Notes: a model not told the origin generated them from the sequence alone. A stretch of 64,000 nt of DNA from CALJFL01 sp963669435 (GCA_963669435.1 OY770025.1:434001-498000); one strand, 5' to 3'. Positions 7,350 to 15,697 are shown, numbered from the stretch's first letter. Made by a program: numbers and translations.

Positions 7350-9368
7350 CTAGGCGATAAAGGCCTGCTGCTTGATTTCCGTCAACTGATCGCGAATGGC
7401 CGCTGCTTCTTCGAACTCCAGGTTTTTGGCGTGTTCGTGCATTTGTTTTTCCAGTTGCTGCATCTTGCGCGCCAATGCCGCGGGTGACAGGTTTGACAGC
7501 TCTGCCGCGTAGCTTGCTCGCTCCTCGGCAACCTTCCTCCCCTTGGCCTTAGCGCGGGTTGGCATGCGCCGGGCGCCTTCCATAATGTCCTGCACGGACT
7601 TTTCCACCCCCTGGGGTGTGATGCCATGCTCGGCATTATGCGCCTGCTGTTTGTCGCGGCGACGGTTGGTTTCGGCGATTGCCCGCTCCATGGAGCCGGT
7701 CATCTTGTCGGCGTAGAGGATCGCCCTGCCGTGCAGGTGGCGGGCGGCACGCCCGATGGTTTGTATCAGCGATCGTTCGGAGCGCAGAAACCCTTCCTTG
7801 TCCGCGTCGAGGATCGCCACCAGGGACACCTCCGGCATATCCAGCCCCTCACGCAACAGGTTGATACCCACCAGCACGTCGAACTCGCCCAGCCGGAGGT
7901 CTCGGATAATCTCCACTCTTTCCACGGTGTCGATGTCCGAATGCAGGTAGCGTACGCGCACGCCGTTATCTGTGAGATATTCGGTCAAATCCTCGGCCAT
8001 GCGTTTGGTCAGTGTGGTGACCAGCACCCGCTCTTCTCGAGCGACCGTCGCAGATATTTGCTGCATCAGGTCATCCACCTGGTTAATCGCCGGCAGAACT
8101 TCGATCTCGGGATCCACCAGCCCGGTCGGGCGCACCACCTGTTCTACGGTCCTGCCCGCATGCTCCTCTTCGTAGGGACCCGGCGTTGCCGACACAAAGA
8201 TGGCCTGGGGTGCCAACTGCTCCCATTCCTCAAACCTGAGCGGACGGTTATCCAGCGCCGAGGGCAGGCGAAAGCCATACTCTACCAGCGTTTCCTTGCG
8301 GGAGCGGTCACCCCGGAACATGGCACCAATCTGGGGAATACTGGCGTGGGACTCGTCGACAACCACCAGGGCATTGCTCGGCAGGTACTCAAACAAGGTG
8401 GGCGGCGGTTCTCCAGCGGCCCGCCCGGACAGGTAGCGTGAATAGTTTTCAATACCGGTGCAGTAGCCCAACTCACGAATCATCTCCAGGTCATACATGG
8501 TGCGCTGCTGCAGGCGCTGAGCCTCTACCAGCTTGTCATTTTCTTTCAACTGCGCCAGGCGTACCTTCAACTCCTCCTCGATCTCGCCCACCGCATTGAG
8601 CATCACCTCCCGACTGGTCACATAATGGCTCTTGGGGAATATGGTGATACGCGGTACCTTGGCTTCAATTGCGCCAGTGAGCGGGTCGAACAGGCTGATG
8701 CTCTCTATCTCCTCGTCAAAAAGCTCGACGCGCACCGCCTCACGCTCTGAATCCGCCGGAAAGATGTCGATGACATCACCGCGCACCCGGTAGGTACCGC
8801 GCTGGAAATCCACGTCGTTGCGGGTGTATTGCAGTTCCGCGAGCAGGCGTAATACCCGTCGCTGATCAATGATTTCCCCCCGCGACAGGTGCATTACCAT
8901 CTTGAAGTAGGATTCGGGATCACCCAGGCCGTAAATCGCCGATACCGTGGCCACCACCAGGCAGTCCTCGCGCTCCAACAGGGCCTTGGTAGCCGACAGG
9001 CGCATCTGCTCAATGTGCTCATTCACCGAGGAATCCTTCTCGATGAATGTATCGGAGGACGGCACATAGGCCTCGGGCTGGTAGTAATCGTAGTAGGAAA
9101 CGAAATACTCCACCGCGTTGTTGGGAAAGAACTCCTTGAACTCCCCGTAGAGCTGAGCCGCCAGGGTCTTGTTATGGGCCATCACAATGGTGGGCCGCTG
9201 CAGCTGCTGGACCACATTGGCCATGGTGAAGGTCTTGCCGGAACCCGTTACGCCCAGCAGGATCTGCGACGCCAACCCAGCCTGCACCCCCTCTACCAGC
9301 TGGCGAATGGCCTCGGGCTGGTCTCCGGCGGGCTCAAAATTCGACTGCACTTGAAAGGGACGGGACAT
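7350..9368 (-). CDS. uvrB: Excinuclease ABC subunit B
   Basis: The DNA-damage-recognition helicase of nucleotide excision repair, acting with UvrA and UvrC. At 672 residues it matches the E. coli length. Walker A is GVTGSGKT (39-46). The beta-hairpin region (YYDYYQPEAYVP), Walker B (VVDESH), late helicase motifs (QTIGRAARH) and a C-terminal UVR motif (about 630-670) are all present. The start at 9368 (MSRPFQVQ, preceded by GGAG) matches the family N-terminus; the ORF opens nine codons earlier. I see no LexA box (CTG-N10-CAG type) in the upstream 140 bp. Confidence 0.97.
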   Translation of the reverse strand: MSRPFQVQSNFEPAGDQPEAIRQLVEGVQAGLASQILLGVTGSGKTFTMANVVQQLQRPTIVMAHNKTLAAQLYGEFKEFFPNNAVEYFVSYYDYYQPEAYVPSSDTFIEKDSSVNEHIEQMRLSATKALLEREDCLVVATVSAIYGLGDPESYFKMVMHLSRGEIIDQRRVLRLLAELQYTRNDVDFQRGTYRVRGDVIDIFPADSEREAVRVELFDEEIESISLFDPLTGAIEAKVPRITIFPKSHYVTSREVMLNAVGEIEEELKVRLAQLKENDKLVEAQRLQQRTMYDLEMIRELGYCTGIENYSRYLSGRAAGEPPPTLFEYLPSNALVVVDESHASIPQIGAMFRGDRSRKETLVEYGFRLPSALDNRPLRFEEWEQLAPQAIFVSATPGPYEEEHAGRTVEQVVRPTGLVDPEIEVLPAINQVDDLMQQISATVAREERVLVTTLTKRMAEDLTEYLTDNGVRVRYLHSDIDTVERVEIIRDLRLGEFDVLVGINLLREGLDMPEVSLVAILDADKEGFLRSERSLIQTIGRAARHLHGRAILYADKMTGSMERAIAETNRRRDKQQAHNAEHGITPQGVEKSVQDIMEGARRMPTRAKAKGRKVAEERASYAAELSNLSPAALARKMQQLEKQMHEHAKNLEFEEAAAIRDQLTEIKQQAFIA

Positions 9369-9483
9369 ACCACTCCGCGACGAGGCAAAAAGCAAAACAG
9401 CCGGTCATTATCATCTACATACGCGAGAAATGCAGCCGCCAGATCGCCTTACCGGGGAATGCAAAATATTCCCGATTTAGCGG

Positions 9484-9512
9484 TTGACCCAACCCACCGC
9501 CGACATTAATAT
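9484..9512 (+). promoter_or_regulatory. Sigma-70 promoter of tRNA-Asn
   Basis: TTGACC (9484-9489) and TAATAT (9507-9512) are separated by exactly 17 bp. A GC-rich stretch (GCGGCC) lies just downstream, as in stringently controlled stable-RNA promoters. The tRNA begins 24 bp after the -10 box. Confidence 0.75.
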
Positions 9513-9535
9513 ACGCGGCCTCCGGTTTATACCAT

Positions 9536-9611
9536 TCCGCCTTAGCTCAGTTGGTAGAGCAAATGACTGTTAATCATTGGGTCGCTGGTTCGAGCCCAGC
9601 AGGCGGAGCCA
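9536..9611 (+). tRNA. tRNA-Asn (anticodon GUU)
   Basis: A 76-nt cloverleaf. The acceptor stem TCCGCCT pairs with AGGCGGA (9601-9607), followed by discriminator G and an encoded CCA (9609-9611). The D-arm has AGCTCAGTTGGTAGAGC. The anticodon stem AATGA/TCATT encloses the loop CTGTTAA with anticodon GTT at 9569-9571. The T-arm has GGTTCGAGCC. A consensus promoter lies upstream and a strong hairpin terminator just downstream, so it is probably a single-gene transcript. Confidence 0.98.
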
Positions 9612-9618
9612 TATACGT

Positions 9619-9646
9619 AAAAGGGTCGCATTTATGCGGCCCTTTT
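9619..9646 (+). terminator. Terminator hairpin after tRNA-Asn
   Basis: A 12-bp stem: AAAAGGG-T-CGCA (9619-9630) pairs with TGCG-G-CCCTTTT (9635-9646) around a TTTA loop, with one T-G wobble. It starts eight bases after the tRNA 3' end. The same hairpin recurs at 9771-9795 with five trailing T. Confidence 0.8.
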
Positions 9647-9770
9647 ACATATCGGGCATAGCCTGCTGGGCGAAGGCCAGCAGGGTGAACCGGGGTTTCG
9701 AGCAGCATCGCTGCGAGCCGGTGAACGACCACAAGCTGTGCTTGTGGGCCGGGGGAGCTAATCATCGCAG
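9623..9770. repeat. tRNA-linked structured repeat, copy A (about 148 bp)
   Basis: First of two adjacent diverged copies. It opens with the GGGTCGCA/TGCGGCCC terminator hairpin, then CCTGCTGG-loop-CCAGCAGG (perfect 8-bp stem, 9662-9684), a GGGGTTTCG stretch, and a CACAAGC-TGT-GCTTGTG hairpin (9730-9746) in a GACCAC...GGGCCGGGG setting. The next copy begins at 9771. No convincing ORF covers it. The interval between the tRNA and the lipoprotein gene consists almost entirely of this repeat and copy B. Confidence 0.8.
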
Positions 9771-9913
9771 GGGTCGCATTTATGCGGCCCTTTTTCGTAT
9801 CCGGGTGTAGCCTGCTGGGCGCAGGCCAGCAGGGTGAGCGGGGGTTTCGCCGAGCAACGCTCTGCGCCCGCGAACGACCGTCGCCATGCAGGGCGGCGGG
9901 CCGGGGGTGGCAT
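9771..9913. repeat. tRNA-linked structured repeat, copy B
   Basis: Second copy, in the same order as copy A: the GGGTCGCATTTATGCGGCCC hairpin with five T, CCTGCTGG...CCAGCAGG, GGGGGTTTCG, CGAGCAACGC, then CGACCGTCG...GCAGGGCGGCGGGCCGGGGG. Differences from copy A are concentrated in the hairpin tips, some of them compensatory, which fits selection on structure or independent decay. It may act as a second terminator. Confidence 0.78.
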
Positions 9914-9984
9914 AAAACTTCGTCAAGGGTAGAGACTCACCAAATTGCAGCGATTTCCAGCTCTTGGGGTACGAATCTAGCCAC

Positions 9985-11337
9985 CTAAAAAAGCAAACCA
10001 TCAAATGGCTGGTTTGGGTCTCTCGCAACATTTGGAGAAGCAGGGCCTGCATCAGGATCTACACATTCACTAGATGGGTCGAGTAGCTGTTCAGATCTGA
10101 AGGGGATTTCTATACCCGCAGCCTTGGCATCGATATTTGCTTTACGACGCGCAACCAAGAGTTTGTAAGACGCGTTGTATACATCTTCTGCACTTGGAGC
10201 TGGATTATTTTCATCGCACAGCTCTATATAGTCGTCGAGAGCAGCAATAGCTGCCGCCTCAGACTCATAGAAGACTTTCGCTTTATCCAACATGGCTTGT
10301 TCTTGATCCAGTTGAGCTTGCCTTAGCTCTTCTTTCGATTCGAAAATATCCAGTTCTGCAGCTGCTGCAAGCACAGCAGTCTCAATTTCAGTCTTGCTTG
10401 CAGTAAAGGCTTCCGCAAGGAACTTGGCCATTTGACCAGCTTCTCGAGTTTCAATAACTTTGGCGGCTAGTGTTATAGGCACATCAAAACCAGCTTCAGG
10501 AAGCGGAATCCATTGGGTATTTGCAACTGAATAGATTCGTCCCGCACTGTCTGTGTACCGAACCGACGCTAGCTCGCTTTTACCGGGATACAGCGTACCG
10601 AAGTTTACGAGCCTTCCCGAATAATTTCCTTGCGCGACATCCTGGTTTGGTGGCGCATATCCTATGAAAAAAGATAAATCTCGCGGTTTTCCTCGACGTT
10701 TGTCACTCGGAGTGTACCCAGAGTACTGCAACTGCAATGGTACGAAAGACACTGCAGATTCATGCACAACTGGTAAGAATTCCGCAAACAGCTCCTTAGT
10801 GCCCGGCACAATTTCGACAAATCCTGGAGTGTAGTGCGTGTGGTTAGCTGCAAAGGGGTTTCCAAGTATCTCGCCGCTTGTCTTTTCGGTTTCTTGAAAC
10901 TCTCCCCTGACAACAAACAAACAAATCGGGTAGTTCGAATTTGGAGGGGCCAACTGCTGAAACGAATTTAAGTTGGACGACACTAATGTGCTGTCTATGT
11001 CATCTTGAGCCGCCTCATTGAGCGAACTTCCGATGAGGTTCAAACCTGTTTTAATCACACCCGAAGCTAGAGCAGCCGCGATATCACCCACCACACTCTC
11101 AACACCGACTCGTGCTGATAGCTTGGTATGACAAGGACTCACGAACATATGAGTCCCAGAAAATCTTGGGGGAGCATCTCTATCAATGGTGCTCTCTACT
11201 TGCGTGCCGGAACTTGCACACGATACAAATAGCGGAGCTACAAATAGCGTAATCGCTCGAAAACTGAAAGAACCAAGAACCTTTAGCACCGAATATTTCC
11301 CTCCAAATCCATGTCCTGGGACGCGCGCTCTTCCCAT
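9985..11337 (-). CDS. Predicted lipoprotein of unknown function
   Basis: A 450-residue protein with a long, basic N-region and a lipobox-like FVAPLFVSC-A, suggesting lipid attachment at that Cys. Later parts include SSLNEAAQDDIDSTLVSSN, a central beta-rich region, and a helical Glu/Ala-rich stretch (about 320-400) near the C-terminus (EAFTASKTEIETAVLAAAAE). The ATG at 11337 is chosen over 11361 because GGAG lies six bases upstream. The region is visibly richer in A+T than its neighbours and has less biased codon use, suggesting horizontal acquisition. I do not recognise the family, and neighbouring genes give no functional hint. Confidence 0.7.
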   Translation of the reverse strand: MGRARVPGHGFGGKYSVLKVLGSFSFRAITLFVAPLFVSCASSGTQVESTIDRDAPPRFSGTHMFVSPCHTKLSARVGVESVVGDIAAALASGVIKTGLNLIGSSLNEAAQDDIDSTLVSSNLNSFQQLAPPNSNYPICLFVVRGEFQETEKTSGEILGNPFAANHTHYTPGFVEIVPGTKELFAEFLPVVHESAVSFVPLQLQYSGYTPSDKRRGKPRDLSFFIGYAPPNQDVAQGNYSGRLVNFGTLYPGKSELASVRYTDSAGRIYSVANTQWIPLPEAGFDVPITLAAKVIETREAGQMAKFLAEAFTASKTEIETAVLAAAAELDIFESKEELRQAQLDQEQAMLDKAKVFYESEAAAIAALDDYIELCDENNPAPSAEDVYNASYKLLVARRKANIDAKAAGIEIPFRSEQLLDPSSECVDPDAGPASPNVARDPNQPFDGLLF

Positions 11338-11583
11338 ACAACTCTCCGCGCCGTTTATCATCTACGTTGCTAGCATGGGGATAAGAGAAGCTAAGGCACT
11401 GGCCGAATCCCATCCTTGGAACGTTATGCGAAAGCCTCGAAGGACGATCCGCACTAGTTTGAAGATAATCGATAATTTGGCTTTGTAAAGTCGCGGCAGC
11501 GTATATCAGTATTAGATGGTATTTATCACACGGACAGGTAGACTGCGCGCACTTTTTAGCCGAAATCGGCTAACAAATGGCCA

Positions 11584-11773
11584 ATGAAAACAAGATACTG
11601 CAGTTTTCTAACTGTATTTTTGCTGGCGTTATCCCAACGAGCCATTATCTGCGCTATCTGTATCTGAGAGCTACAAACGTGCAGTGCTGGATGAAATCTA
11701 CACCTTCGCTAACCACGACCGCATGAGCCTGATCCTTCTTTGCTTTTCCCGTGACGGCCGCGTTACATTGTAG
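11584..11773 (+). pseudogene. Possible decayed small secreted-protein gene
   Basis: ATG at 11584 opens MKTRYCSFLTVFLLALSQ, which looks like a signal peptide, but the frame ends at a TGA near 11670. The next frame continues open to a TAG at 11771-11773, reading SVSESYKRAVLDEIYTFANH, which looks like real protein. A frameshift around 11630-11650 would join them into a protein of about 60 residues. It could also be chance. It is the only coding-like signal in the 11338-11775 gap. Confidence 0.25.
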
Positions 11774-11775
11774 CC

Positions 11776-12930
11776 ATGCGACTCCTGATACTCATTGCCC
11801 TTGCCTTAATTGCAGCCTGCGTCGGCCCCCTCGACACAGATACCGATCACCGGCTGATATTAGCGCCTGCGAACTTTAATGATCTGCCTGGCTGGCAAGA
11901 CGATGATCTGACAGCCGCCCTGCCCGCGCTCAGAAATTCCTGCGCACGCATATCGAGGCGAGATGCGAAACAACCCTTCGGCCCCCTCCCGGAGGCTGGC
12001 AGCTACGGCAAATGGCATGCAGCGTGTCAGGCGCTGAGCGAGACCAAGCAATCCGCCGAACTACGCAATGTGATTGAATCCTATTTTCAGCCCTTTGAAG
12101 CGAGCGCCGGAAAACGAGAGGAAGGCCTGTTTACTGGCTACTATGAAGCCTCACTGCGAGGCTCACGCACAAAATATGGGCCCTACCGCTATCCGCTGCA
12201 TACACGCCCGGATGATCTGGTGATGGTGCAACTGGGTGACTTTCGGGAGGAACTAAAAGGTCAGCGCATCGCCGGGCGCGTGCAGAACGGCAACTTGAAG
12301 CCCTATGAAACCCGCGCAGAGATTGTGTCGGGGCAGTGGCCATACGCGGCCGAGAACGACCCCGGCAGCCCGCTAGCCTGGGTCGACAGCCCAGTCGACG
12401 CATTTTTCGTCCAGATTCAGGGTTCCGGCGTGATAGAACTGGACGATGGAAGCACTATGCGCATCGGGTACGCCGGCCAGAATGGCCATGTGTATTACGC
12501 CATTGGACGGGAATTGGTCAAACGCGAAGAATTGGAAAGAGACGAAGTCTCCATGGAATCTATCCGCAATTGGCTGGAAGCCAACCCGGACCAAGCGAAC
12601 GAGGTAATGAATACCAACCGGTCCTATGTGTTCTTTAGGGAATCGAACAGGGATGGGGCCATTGGAGGGGAAGGCGTTGTATTGACTGCTGGGCGCTCCC
12701 TGGCCATCGACCGCTCACTGATTCCCTACGGTACACCGCTGTGGGTAGAAATTGATCCACCCATCGAAGGCGAGGACGGCTTGCAACGCCTGATGGTTGC
12801 CCAGGACACCGGGGGCGCAATACGCGGGGCTGTGCGCGGTGACGTGTACTGGGGTTACGGGGATCGGGCCGCCCACATGGCGGGGCACATGAAATCAAAA
12901 GGCCGTTACTGGCTTTTGCTACCAAAATAA
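11776..12930 (+). CDS. mltA: Membrane-bound lytic murein transglycosylase A
   Basis: Cleaves the glycan strand of peptidoglycan to 1,6-anhydro-muropeptides, at the inner face of the outer membrane. The 384-residue protein has a lipobox (LIAAC, Cys15). The MltA barrel domain includes GLFTGYYEASLRGS and FFVQIQGSG. A C-terminal 3D domain contains AQDTGGAIRG (Asp344, aligned with the catalytic Asp of E. coli MltA) and RGDVYWGYG. The ATG is the first in frame and gives a clean lipoprotein signal. It stands alone on the plus strand, so it probably has its own promoter. Confidence 0.95.
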   Translation: MRLLILIALALIAACVGPLDTDTDHRLILAPANFNDLPGWQDDDLTAALPALRNSCARISRRDAKQPFGPLPEAGSYGKWHAACQALSETKQSAELRNVIESYFQPFEASAGKREEGLFTGYYEASLRGSRTKYGPYRYPLHTRPDDLVMVQLGDFREELKGQRIAGRVQNGNLKPYETRAEIVSGQWPYAAENDPGSPLAWVDSPVDAFFVQIQGSGVIELDDGSTMRIGYAGQNGHVYYAIGRELVKREELERDEVSMESIRNWLEANPDQANEVMNTNRSYVFFRESNRDGAIGGEGVVLTAGRSLAIDRSLIPYGTPLWVEIDPPIEGEDGLQRLMVAQDTGGAIRGAVRGDVYWGYGDRAAHMAGHMKSKGRYWLLLPK

Positions 12931-13009
12931 TCCGTTCGGCGCGATCCGCCCACTTCACCTTTACGCTTAACACCGTAGAAGTATCTGCTAACCCTGAGTC
13001 GCTGTTTGA

Positions 13010-13096
13010 AGCCCAGTAGCGTGAGCAGGGACTTGCACGAGCAACACGCGACGCCCAAGCACGACCGTCGTTGTGCAGGGCGACAGGCTGGGGAAG
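13010..13096. repeat. Degenerate third copy of the tRNA-linked repeat
   Basis: Resembles the 3' half of copy B: GTGAGCAGGGACTTGCACGA, GAGCAAC, CGACCGTCGTTGTGCAGGGC, then GGCTGGGG, in the same order as 9830-9905. The first half (terminator hairpin and CCTGCTGG stem) is missing or unrecognisable. It lies between mltA and the next secreted-protein gene, with no tRNA nearby. Nothing else is identified in the 12931-13180 gap. Confidence 0.5.
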
Positions 13097-13180
13097 AAAA
13101 CACCTGAATTAACAGCAGTTTCTTTTACGCCATGTTAGCATCTGCCAGACTTAGATCACTCGTCTCAAAGGAACTGAGAA

Positions 13181-14038
13181 GTGCACGACTCATGCAGACC
13201 AACCGCTCCTCAAAAACTTTTATCGTTCTGCCTTATAGCCCTGATCCTCTATGTAGGGAAGACTTACGCGGAAACGAATGAGCCCGAGACCGTAAATCAA
13301 GAATTGTGGGAGGCGTCCAACGCCACTTTACTCAAAGAAACACCCCGTTTCTTTTGCCTGCCAAGACTTTCAGAGGCGTCGGAAATCGAGGACTACCTGT
13401 GCAATTCCGCGGGTACGTTACCCAAACACATGCATTTGAGGCTGGTAGGCTACAGAAAGAATGAGGGCCAGCTAAGGCTAAAAGTACAATATGAGATTGA
13501 TAACACTATCTATACAGAATGGATCGAACCTCAAGGCGCGGGAAGCATTATGGTCGACCCCGACCAGGAGCAAATCTTGCCCGAGCTTCCGCCTTGGCCG
13601 CAACACCGCGAGCATCTGGTAGGTACATGGGCCCTGGAGCACTGGGAACTTGAAAAAAGCCATCCTGCCGTGAAAGGGCAGCTCATCATTCGTCCTGGTC
13701 CATTTCCGAACACATATCTTGGAAACTTCATCGTGGATGTAAATTATCGACGGAATCAGCAGGGAAAACTGCGATCATTCGAAACAGGAAGAGACCAACG
13801 TCAAGCGACGATAGATCAGCCTGTGACGCTTACAGCCCATGGAGAAACCCTTATTGTAGAAAGCCATTTCAAAAAAGCCCGGCCTGACAGGTGGGGAGCT
13901 GATCATATGCGACTTAAACTCAGCGAGGAAACGCTCCTCGGAAATGCCGGCACGCCCTGGGGTACAACCGAAGAGTTTGACGAACTACCAGAGATAATGT
14001 TCCGGCGACTCGATATTTCGGCCTCGGCGCAAGAGTAG
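13181..14038 (+). CDS. Secreted hypothetical protein
   Basis: A 285-residue ORF starting at GTG, with AAGGA eight to nine bases upstream. A hydrophobic N-terminal segment (LLSFCLIALILYVGKTYA) looks like a signal peptide. The rest is soluble, with two Cys early in the mature part (FFCLPRL, YLCNSAG) that could form a disulfide. A probable beta-sheet C-terminal half contains HLVGTWALEHWELE and TYLGNFIVDVNYRR, which faintly recalls lipocalin-like barrels. I do not recognise the family. It is followed 158 bp later by two further secreted-protein genes. Confidence 0.65.
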   Translation: MHDSCRPTAPQKLLSFCLIALILYVGKTYAETNEPETVNQELWEASNATLLKETPRFFCLPRLSEASEIEDYLCNSAGTLPKHMHLRLVGYRKNEGQLRLKVQYEIDNTIYTEWIEPQGAGSIMVDPDQEQILPELPPWPQHREHLVGTWALEHWELEKSHPAVKGQLIIRPGPFPNTYLGNFIVDVNYRRNQQGKLRSFETGRDQRQATIDQPVTLTAHGETLIVESHFKKARPDRWGADHMRLKLSEETLLGNAGTPWGTTEEFDELPEIMFRRLDISASAQE

Positions 14039-14196
14039 CCACGCCTGGTGATGAGGCAAGGTAGACCACTCTAAAACTACAAAGCCCACTATCAGCCTCC
14101 CTCATGCTACTCTCTACAATCCAGTAGCTCGAAAACTCTGACTGGCTGTGCATAGCCTAGACGTTGTATCTTTCAATTAGCGACGGAGAATCAGTT

Positions 14197-14661
14197 ATGA
14201 AGCGACATACGCAAGCACTCATCGTGGCAGCACTTTGCTTGTTTAACCTGACTGTACAAGCAGAGGATTCCTACCAGTCGGATGCCCCCAAAATCACAAT
14301 GGGTAACGGCGAACTAAATTGGATAATGGTTGATGGCATTACCCGCGACGACTCAACGCTCACCGTTGAGGAAGTGCAAATCGACGGCAACGGCTGGTTG
14401 GTAATGCACCCCTTCGAAGATGGCAAACCCAATGGCGACAAATACGTGGCCGCCACCTATGTGGAAGATGGCAAAAATACCGACGTGGACATCACGGTGC
14501 ACAAAGGTATCGAGAGCGGCGAGATGTTTGTGATCATGCTGCATCGCGACGCTAACGAGAACAAGATATTTGATTTTGTGTTCGTCAGCGACGTAGCGGT
14601 AATGGACACCGCCGTGTTCGAAGGCAGCAAGATGATCGGGCACATGATTCCAGCGCCGTAG
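14197..14661 (+). CDS. Secreted DUF7282-like protein
   Basis: A 154-residue protein with a signal peptide (MKRHTQALIVAALCLFNLTV). A single beta-rich domain carries DDSTLTVEEVQIDGNGWLVM, DVDITVHKGIESGEMFVIML and HRDANENKIFDF. The spacing and motifs resemble the extracellular DUF7282 family, whose function is unknown. The start at 14197 is preferred over 14164 because the signal peptide begins there and GGAGA lies upstream. The next gene starts about 30 bp downstream, so the two are probably co-transcribed. Confidence 0.65.
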   Translation: MKRHTQALIVAALCLFNLTVQAEDSYQSDAPKITMGNGELNWIMVDGITRDDSTLTVEEVQIDGNGWLVMHPFEDGKPNGDKYVAATYVEDGKNTDVDITVHKGIESGEMFVIMLHRDANENKIFDFVFVSDVAVMDTAVFEGSKMIGHMIPAP

Positions 14662-14694
14662 TGTCTTAACTTGCGCGCGGGCAACCGATATCTG

Positions 14695-15660
14695 ATGCGC
14701 TATGTTCAAATAGCCCTGCTTGTCAGCGCTTGCCTGGCCGGCCAGGTATCCATAGGTGCAACCGCACCTATCCTTCGCGATGAATCCGCGATCTTCGAGT
14801 TACTGAATCACGGCCAGGTCAACCTGTCCCGCGATGTCGCAAGCACCATGGGCGCCAGGGAAAGTCAGCGTCGGATTCGCAGGATTGGCCTGGAAAAAGA
14901 CGGGCTGATGATTCGCGCCGCGTTTCGCGATAAAACGGTCAGGGAGAACAGCAATAACCCGCTGGGCGTCCGCTACCTGGACGCCTATTACCATGAGCTG
15001 GCGGCTTACATCATCTCCAGAAATCTTGAACTCAATATCGTTCCGCCCACTGTTATGCGCAGTGTATTCATAGCCAGCAATGGGTTACGAGCCAGTGATA
15101 AGCCGCGCCAAGGTACGCTGCAGCTATGGGTGGAGAACTCGCTGGTCGAATTTGATATTGCTGCGGGAGAACGAGACTACCCGGGCAACCCCGTCTACAA
15201 GAATCAGCAGCTTCGGGAGATCCGCATATTCGACTGCATTATCGGCAATCTCGATCGGCATGCAGGGAACCTGTTAACCGACTTCAATACGCGTTTTACA
15301 GATGACCACAACGAGCTTGAAGAGTCAGCAGTCTACCTGGGTAAGATCTGGGCCATCGATCATACCAAGGCCTTTCATTCCAGCATTCGGTACGAAAAAA
15401 AGCACTGTGGCCCCAAGCATCTGGGGATGCAGGCCGTCAGTCTGCAATTTATGCAGGGCATACGAAAGTGGAACGTAACCGCGGTCACTCAGGCCTTGCG
15501 AGAAAGCGGGCTATCTCAAGAGCAGGTAGACAACTTGAATCTGATCGCGTTGGGTAAACGATTGGAAAGTATCAGGGGCCTGCTCGAAGCTGCGCAATTG
15601 GAAGCAAAACTTCCGGACGAAGAGTTTTATAGCAATGGTATCTGGCATCAAGTTCGATGA
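14695..15660 (+). CDS. Predicted secreted kinase-like protein (PI3K/Fam20-like motifs)
   Basis: A 321-residue protein with a signal peptide (MRYVQIALLVSACLAGQVSI...). The mature part carries motifs of the atypical kinase fold. YHELAAYIISRNLELNIVPP resembles the alpha-C segment. IIGNLDRHAGNLL provides a catalytic Asp187 and a metal-binding Asn192 in a DRHxGN context. IWAIDHTKAF provides a second metal Asp (222) in an IDH context. This layout recurs in HipA, bacterial PI4K-like and Fam20-type kinases. The N-lobe lysine is not obvious (IRAAFRDKTV). The alternative TTG at 14671 adds eight residues. Substrate and exact kinase branch are unknown; export is inferred from the signal peptide. The small secreted protein just upstream may share its operon. 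Confidence 0.65.
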   Translation: MRYVQIALLVSACLAGQVSIGATAPILRDESAIFELLNHGQVNLSRDVASTMGARESQRRIRRIGLEKDGLMIRAAFRDKTVRENSNNPLGVRYLDAYYHELAAYIISRNLELNIVPPTVMRSVFIASNGLRASDKPRQGTLQLWVENSLVEFDIAAGERDYPGNPVYKNQQLREIRIFDCIIGNLDRHAGNLLTDFNTRFTDDHNELEESAVYLGKIWAIDHTKAFHSSIRYEKKHCGPKHLGMQAVSLQFMQGIRKWNVTAVTQALRESGLSQEQVDNLNLIALGKRLESIRGLLEAAQLEAKLPDEEFYSNGIWHQVR

Positions 15661-15697
15661 AGCGTTGTCAATTTAACCTATTCGACGGAGCTACAGG

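Noticed and set aside
9369..9535. LexA/SOS box upstream of uvrB
   Set aside because: No CTGT-N8-ACAG-like palindrome was found; only an isolated CTGTTTT.
9574..9765. Minus-strand ORF across tRNA-Asn containing PPAGLEPAT
   Set aside because: This peptide is the well-known false translation of the tRNA complement; the tRNA is clear on the plus strand.
9780..10052. Minus-strand ORF sharing HPAGLRPAGY with the ORF over repeat copy A
   Set aside because: The shared peptide comes from the repeat's conserved hairpin sequence; the rest overlaps the lipoprotein gene end and has no ribosome site.
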